In this document: positions 5,866 through 8,505 of the stretch, piece after piece
Position numbering within the stretch: the first letter of the stretch is position 1
How the letters are laid out: each line of letters starts with the position of its first letter
From: an uncultured Oscillochloris sp.
Lineage (GTDB): Bacteria > Chloroflexota > Chloroflexia > Chloroflexales > Chloroflexaceae
DNA length: 8,505 nt
Direction of reading: 5' to 3'
Assembly: GCA_903877945.1 (NCBI GenBank)
Contig: CAIRFY010000109.1
Span: forward strand, 1 to 8,505
The notes under the pieces: generated by a model
Told to the model about the DNA's origin: nothing
The model's input: the letters and a program-made list of their open reading frames with translations, nothing else
The model's database searches: none
Made by a program: the position numbers and the translations under genes

Positions 5866-6150
5866 TTAGCGCGATGAGCGGGTACGCGTGATCGGCGACC
5901 GCGAGTTGCCGAAAAAATCAAACTGCCACCACTCTTTATGCATGAGGCGACGGAGCGAATCGGCGCGATGCTGCTTGTCGGCGGCCACAGGCTGGGAGAT
6001 GGCATGCTGAGGTTTGGCAGCATTAGCGCTGCCCGTGTCAGTCAATCCGAAAGCTGCCCACCCGGCGGCGGTGGCTGTCACGGCGGCAGTGGCGATAGCG
6101 GTGTTGGCTGTCGTGACTAGGAAGCGTCGGTTCGGGTTTCGGCGGGACAT
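5866..6150 (-). CDS. Small exported protein with Tat-like leader, unknown function
   Basis: This 94-residue product is not recognised. It opens with two Arg pairs (R3R4 and R8R9, NRRFLVTT), then an Ala/Thr-rich hydrophobic stretch (about residues 11-35), then a likely cleavage site in SANAAK (after A44). This resembles a twin-arginine leader, although the RR-x-F-L-K spacing is imperfect. The mature part would be only about 50 residues and strongly basic (RRLMHKEWWQFDFFGN, ending TRTRSSR), with two adjacent Trp and no Cys. GAGGAG seven bases before the ATG supports the start. It lies 62 bp behind the ferric-reductase-like membrane gene and is probably co-transcribed, suggesting a small periplasm- or surface-side partner of that haem protein (inference). 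An N-terminal membrane anchor is the alternative to cleavage. Confidence 0.65.
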   Translation of the reverse strand: MSRRNPNRRFLVTTANTAIATAAVTATAAGWAAFGLTDTGSANAAKPQHAISQPVAADKQHRADSLRRLMHKEWWQFDFFGNSRSPITRTRSSR

Positions 6151-6212
6151 GAAGTACTCCTCGTCGTAAGATTTAGGTTGGCTTCAGGAGCGTCGTCACA
6201 CAGGGCGTGCGA

Positions 6213-6971
6213 TCAGGCGACCACACGCTTGGCCGGGCGCGTACTCACCTGGATACGGTGGATGGTCAGCGCCCCCAGGCTAATACCGCTGGCCGCGTAG
6301 AACAACTGCGCCCAGATCGAGCCGCTGTCGCTACCGCTCCAGATGCCGTGGGCCAGGGCCAGGGCGAAGATACCAAAGCTGAGGTAGTGGATCACCCGCC
6401 AGGCTCGCCCGCCGATCCAGGGCCGCAGATAAAAACTGAACACGACCGAGATCATTAGGTAGAAGGCCATCTGCCCCAGGCCGACCCAGAAGGGCTGATA
6501 GTCCGTACTCGCAAACGGCAGGAAGATCTGGATCAAACCAAAGCCGATGTACTGGTCGCCTAGCAGGCTCAGCGCGTGGATAGCTCCAAAGACCAGACCA
6601 AGGATACTTGCATACTCGTGTATATCGGATACAGTGGGGCCACCGGGCCAAGCCCGGGCCATACGATTGGTGATCGTCAGTCCCAGCGCCATTGTCCACC
6701 AGAGTAGCCCGTAAGACACAAAGGCGCTGGCCCGTGTCAGATACCAGAAGGATTTCTGGCCCAGCAGGGCCGCGTTCAGGCTTGTCCCCACATCGGGGAA
6801 AATAAAGGCCAGCACGAGGGCGCTGCCCAGCATGAGGACAAGGGCCAGTAGTGATACGAGTACCGGCATGGCTACCCCTGCAACCCTGGTGATGTCGCTG
6901 TCGGTGTCCACCTGACGCTGGGTGGGCGCTGTCGCTGTCGGCTCAGGGTCACGTGGGGAGAGCGTTGTCAT
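6213..6971 (-). CDS. Ferric-reductase/NOX-like haem-b transmembrane protein
   Basis: The 252-residue protein has a polar N-terminus (1-28) and about six membrane helices (about 31-58, 78-101, 117-138, 160-183, 192-211 and 219-238). Two of them carry paired histidines, H118/H132 (13 residues between) and H195/H208 (12 between). This is the spacing of the two-haem ferric-reductase-like transmembrane domain, as in NOX and Fre proteins. It should pass electrons across the cytoplasmic membrane through two b haems. There is no FAD/NAD(P)H-binding region, so it needs a separate donor, as MsrQ/YedZ does, or a quinol. GAGGAA nine bases upstream supports the start. It is the first gene of a two-gene unit with the small exported protein. 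MsrQ itself is a possible name, but no msrP is adjacent. Confidence 0.8.
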   Translation of the reverse strand: MTTLSPRDPEPTATAPTQRQVDTDSDITRVAGVAMPVLVSLLALVLMLGSALVLAFIFPDVGTSLNAALLGQKSFWYLTRASAFVSYGLLWWTMALGLTITNRMARAWPGGPTVSDIHEYASILGLVFGAIHALSLLGDQYIGFGLIQIFLPFASTDYQPFWVGLGQMAFYLMISVVFSFYLRPWIGGRAWRVIHYLSFGIFALALAHGIWSGSDSGSIWAQLFYAASGISLGALTIHRIQVSTRPAKRVVA

Positions 6972-7040
6972 GTTTCAGCGTTCCTCATCACATAGCACGG
7001 ATTTGGGAGTACCGTCGTGCAGGGGGTAACTCTGAACCCC

Positions 7041-7101
7041 ATCATAACCTAGAAATCTTTAGAAATTCTATAAATTACATAAATCTTAGATAAGTTTTTT
7101 T
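7041..7101. promoter_or_regulatory. AT-rich divergent control region with phased A-tracts
   Basis: This stretch is strikingly AT-rich against GC-rich surroundings. AAAT tracts start at 7053, 7063, 7072 and 7081, about one helical turn apart, which would favour a fixed bend or an UP-like element. It contains the short palindrome TAGAAATTCTA (7060-7070). On the minus strand TATGAT (7046-7041) is a possible -10 for the ferric-reductase-like gene, without a good -35. Confidence 0.45.
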
Positions 7102-7128
7102 GTCAGCAACACACCCACCCCACGCCCG

Positions 7129-7137
7129 TGCTACAAT
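7129..7137 (+). promoter_or_regulatory. Extended -10 promoter of the GNAT gene
   Basis: TGCTACAAT is an extended -10 (TGn followed by TACAAT, 5 of 6 to consensus). No -35 match sits at the right distance, which is typical of extended -10 promoters. It would give a leader of about 34 bases ending in a GAGG ribosome site before 7178. The same nine bases form the -10 of rpmG. Confidence 0.6.
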
Positions 7138-7177
7138 GCGCGGCGCATCATAAGGCAATAGGCAGTAGAGGAACGCT

Positions 7178-7942
7178 ATGAACATCCGCTTCATCCCCGT
7201 ACCCTTCGCCGAGATTGCCGACGCACTCCGGCTCCACGTTGTCGGTCTCTCCTCGCCGATTGACTCCTTCCTGGAGGAGCATATCCTGGCCTCGCGCCAC
7301 TACTGCATCGAGATCGACGGAGCGGCGGCGGGACGTTGCGCAATCCACGGCGAGAGCCTGATTACCCAGTTTGCCCTGGACGTTGCCCACCGGCGCTACG
7401 GGCAGGCCGCCTTCCAAGGGGTGCGACGGCTAGAGAGTGTCCAGGCCGCCTTCGTGCCCACCTGCGACGAGTTCTTTCTGTCACACGCCATCGACGACTG
7501 CCGACAGATCGACCGCCAGGCATATTTTTTCCAGGCTCTACCCGACATACCTGCGCCGGGGGAAGATGTCCGCGTGCGCCATGCGGAGCCGGACGACCTA
7601 CCAACCATCCGCGCTGGCTCGGGTAGTTTCTTCGATCCTCTTGAGACGAGCTTAGACTCGGGTGATCTGTACATCGCCGAGCGCGCGGGAGCCTGTGTGG
7701 GCTTCGGTATTGTAGATCGCAGCACGCTCTACGCGGATGTCGCCAGCATCGGGATGTACACCGTAGAGTGGGCGCGCCATACCGGCGTGGGCACCGCCAC
7801 CATCCGGGTGCTGATTACCGAGTGCCGACGGGCCGGGGTGCGACCAATCGCCGGGTGCTGGTACTACAACCACCGCTCTAAGCAGACCCTTGAGGCGGCG
7901 GGGATGTTCAGCCACACGCGACTCCTAAGGGTAAACTATTGA
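7178..7942 (+). CDS. GNAT-family N-acetyltransferase
   Basis: The 254-residue protein has a C-terminal GNAT domain (about 130-254). The acetyl-CoA-binding motif A is seen as MYTVEWARHTGVGTA at 193-207, with the RxxGxG pyrophosphate loop at R200-G205. It is followed by the later-motif pattern NHRSKQTLEAAGM at 231-243. The N-terminal 120 residues are also mixed alpha/beta and could be a second, degenerate GNAT unit, since such tandem proteins are about this size. It transfers acetyl from acetyl-CoA to an amine; the substrate cannot be told. The start has GAGG seven bases upstream. It is the only plus-strand gene, diverging from the ferric-reductase-like gene and converging on rpmG, so it is probably a single-gene unit. 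Confidence 0.85.
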   Translation: MNIRFIPVPFAEIADALRLHVVGLSSPIDSFLEEHILASRHYCIEIDGAAAGRCAIHGESLITQFALDVAHRRYGQAAFQGVRRLESVQAAFVPTCDEFFLSHAIDDCRQIDRQAYFFQALPDIPAPGEDVRVRHAEPDDLPTIRAGSGSFFDPLETSLDSGDLYIAERAGACVGFGIVDRSTLYADVASIGMYTVEWARHTGVGTATIRVLITECRRAGVRPIAGCWYYNHRSKQTLEAAGMFSHTRLLRVNY

Positions 7943-7978
7943 GGGGTTGAGGGAGGATAAATCCCCCCTCAACCCCTC
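7941..7978. terminator. Perfect 13-bp hairpin between convergent genes
   Basis: GAGGGGTTGAGGG (7941-7953) pairs exactly with CCCTCAACCCCTC (7966-7978) across a 12-base loop. The left arm begins inside the GNAT stop codon. Neither side has a good T-run, so it may act as a bidirectional transcription barrier or a 3'-end protector for both GNAT and rpmG messages. Confidence 0.6.
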
Positions 7979-8015
7979 ACCATCGCCCACGCCACCCTTG
8001 CCCTTGCGGGATACG

Positions 8016-8180
8016 CTACTTCGTCTCGCGGTAGGAGACGTGCCGACGCACAATCGGGTCGTACTTTTTTAGCTCAAGACGGCTCGGGTCGTTGCGGCGA
8101 TTCTTCATGGTGGTGTAGGTGTGGCCGCTCTCGGAGCTTTTCAGCCTGATCACGATGCGGTTACCTTTTTTGCTGGCCAT
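8016..8180 (-). CDS. rpmG: 50S ribosomal protein L33, Cys-free type
   Basis: A 54-residue frame reads MASKKGNRIVIRLKSSESGH at the start, then TTMKNRRNDPSRLELKKYDP and a tail ending VSYRETK. This is unmistakable L33, a small protein of the large ribosomal subunit near the E site, and the length is right for the family. Where zinc-binding L33 has CPxC after KKY, this protein has DPIV, and no Cys occurs at all, so it is the zinc-independent form. AGAGGG nine bases before the ATG is the ribosome site. It stands alone, not beside secE/nusG, with its own strong promoter, and converges on the GNAT gene. Confidence 0.96.
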   Translation of the reverse strand: MASKKGNRIVIRLKSSESGHTYTTMKNRRNDPSRLELKKYDPIVRRHVSYRETK

Positions 8181-8236
8181 ATGATATGCCCTCTAGACTA
8201 TCGCGTCAAAATTGCGCCCGCAGGCGCACTGGGGCC

Positions 8237-8265
8237 ATTGTAGCATAGGCCACCCGATCCGACAA
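8237..8265 (-). promoter_or_regulatory. rpmG: Sigma-70-type promoter of rpmG
   Basis: On the minus strand TTGTCG (8265-8260) and TACAAT (8242-8237) are separated by exactly 17 bases. TG precedes the -10, giving TGCTACAAT. It implies a leader of about 50 bases. This is the best promoter in the window. Confidence 0.72.
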
Positions 8266-8318
8266 GTGGCCCTAGTTTTGGTAGGGCTACGTCGAAGTTG
8301 TGTGATCGCCGCTCAGTC

Positions 8319-8403
8319 CTCACCCCCCAGCCCCCTCTCCCTAAACGGGAGAGGGGGAGTTGGACGCATCCTGTTGCGGAATCTCCCCTCTCCCCGTGAG
8401 GGC
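8319..8403 (+). repeat. C-rich dispersed palindromic repeat, right copy
   Basis: The first part matches the complement of the left-edge copy almost base for base: CACCCCCCAGCCCC, then the 11-bp stem CCCCCTCTCCC (8331-8341) with GGGAGAGGGGG (8347-8357). A shared GCGGAAT-type segment follows. The second half has diverged and lacks the closing GGGGCTGGGGG. Apart from the rpmG promoter and leader, no coding sequence is seen in 8181-8505. Confidence 0.7.
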
Positions 8404-8451
8404 ATATCTTTACCCACATCTCTGCGACTATTGAGGGATTCACCCATCGGA

Positions 8452-8498
8452 GCGGGCGACTGAAGTCGCGCCACAGGAGCCTACGGCTGGTCGCCCGC
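8452..8498. repeat. REP-like palindromic unit
   Basis: GCGGGCGAC (8452-8460) and GTCGCCCGC (8490-8498) are perfect 9-bp inverted arms. Between them are a possible internal GTCGC pairing and the small stem AGCC-TAC-GGCT (8478-8488), giving a branched fold. It resembles short extragenic palindromes scattered in bacterial genomes, but the window ends just after it and no second copy is present here. Confidence 0.5.
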
Positions 8499-8505
8499 CT
8501 GCGCG

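Noticed and set aside
8269..8287. Small hairpin GCCCTA/TAGGGC upstream of rpmG
   Set aside because: Only six pairs, no T-run, and no gene ends nearby that would need it. It could be chance.
8198..8463. Open frames on both strands over the right-hand repeat
   Set aside because: They run through the C-rich palindrome and the rpmG promoter, and show neither a ribosome site nor a protein-like composition.

Overview
The window is a GC-rich bacterial segment (roughly 58-60 % G+C by eye) with tightly packed genes, almost all on the minus strand, and many small palindromic and tandem repeats between them. The protein styles and the C-rich dispersed repeats at both edges (CACCCCCCAGCCCC type) suggest a filamentous member of the Chloroflexota, near the Chloroflexus/Oscillochloris group. 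That assignment is an inference from general familiarity and has not been tested by any search.

Positions 5685 down to 182 (minus strand) read as one six-gene Ter (tellurium-resistance-type) stress operon. In transcription order it encodes: a phosphoribosyltransferase (PRTase) fused to a TRSP domain; a second PRTase of the family databases call 'StiP', with a divergent C-terminal PELOTA-like domain; a HAD-fold phosphatase whose start overlaps the preceding stop (ATGA); two tandem TerD proteins about 80 % identical; and a two-domain TerA-like protein with a Pro/Ala linker. The two PRTases and the HAD match part of the biosynthetic module that comparative genomics has linked to Ter systems and predicted to make a nucleoside-like metabolite. 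TerD/TerA are the Ca2+-binding effector-side proteins. The usual ATP-grasp, HpcH/citrate-lyase-like, TerB and TerC partners are absent from this window.

The operon is peppered with structure. A 93-bp near-palindromic, MITE-like element lies between the two PRTase genes, and its arm supplies a stop codon. There is a five-copy 7-bp tandem repeat just after the HAD stop and a strong hairpin between terD and terA. Upstream of the operon, an 8-bp tandem repeat folds against an inverted half-copy.

Positions 6971 down to 5866 hold a two-gene unit: a six-helix haem-b membrane protein of the ferric-reductase/NOX transmembrane family, then a small unrecognised exported protein with a Tat-like leader. 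A divergent AT-rich promoter region (about 7040-7140) separates this unit from a plus-strand GNAT acetyltransferase gene (7178-7942).

The GNAT gene converges on rpmG (ribosomal protein L33, 8180 down to 8016, Cys-free type), with a perfect 13-bp hairpin between them. rpmG has a textbook promoter. Its extended -10 sequence (TGCTACAAT) is identical to the one in front of the GNAT gene. Beyond rpmG only dispersed repeats are seen.
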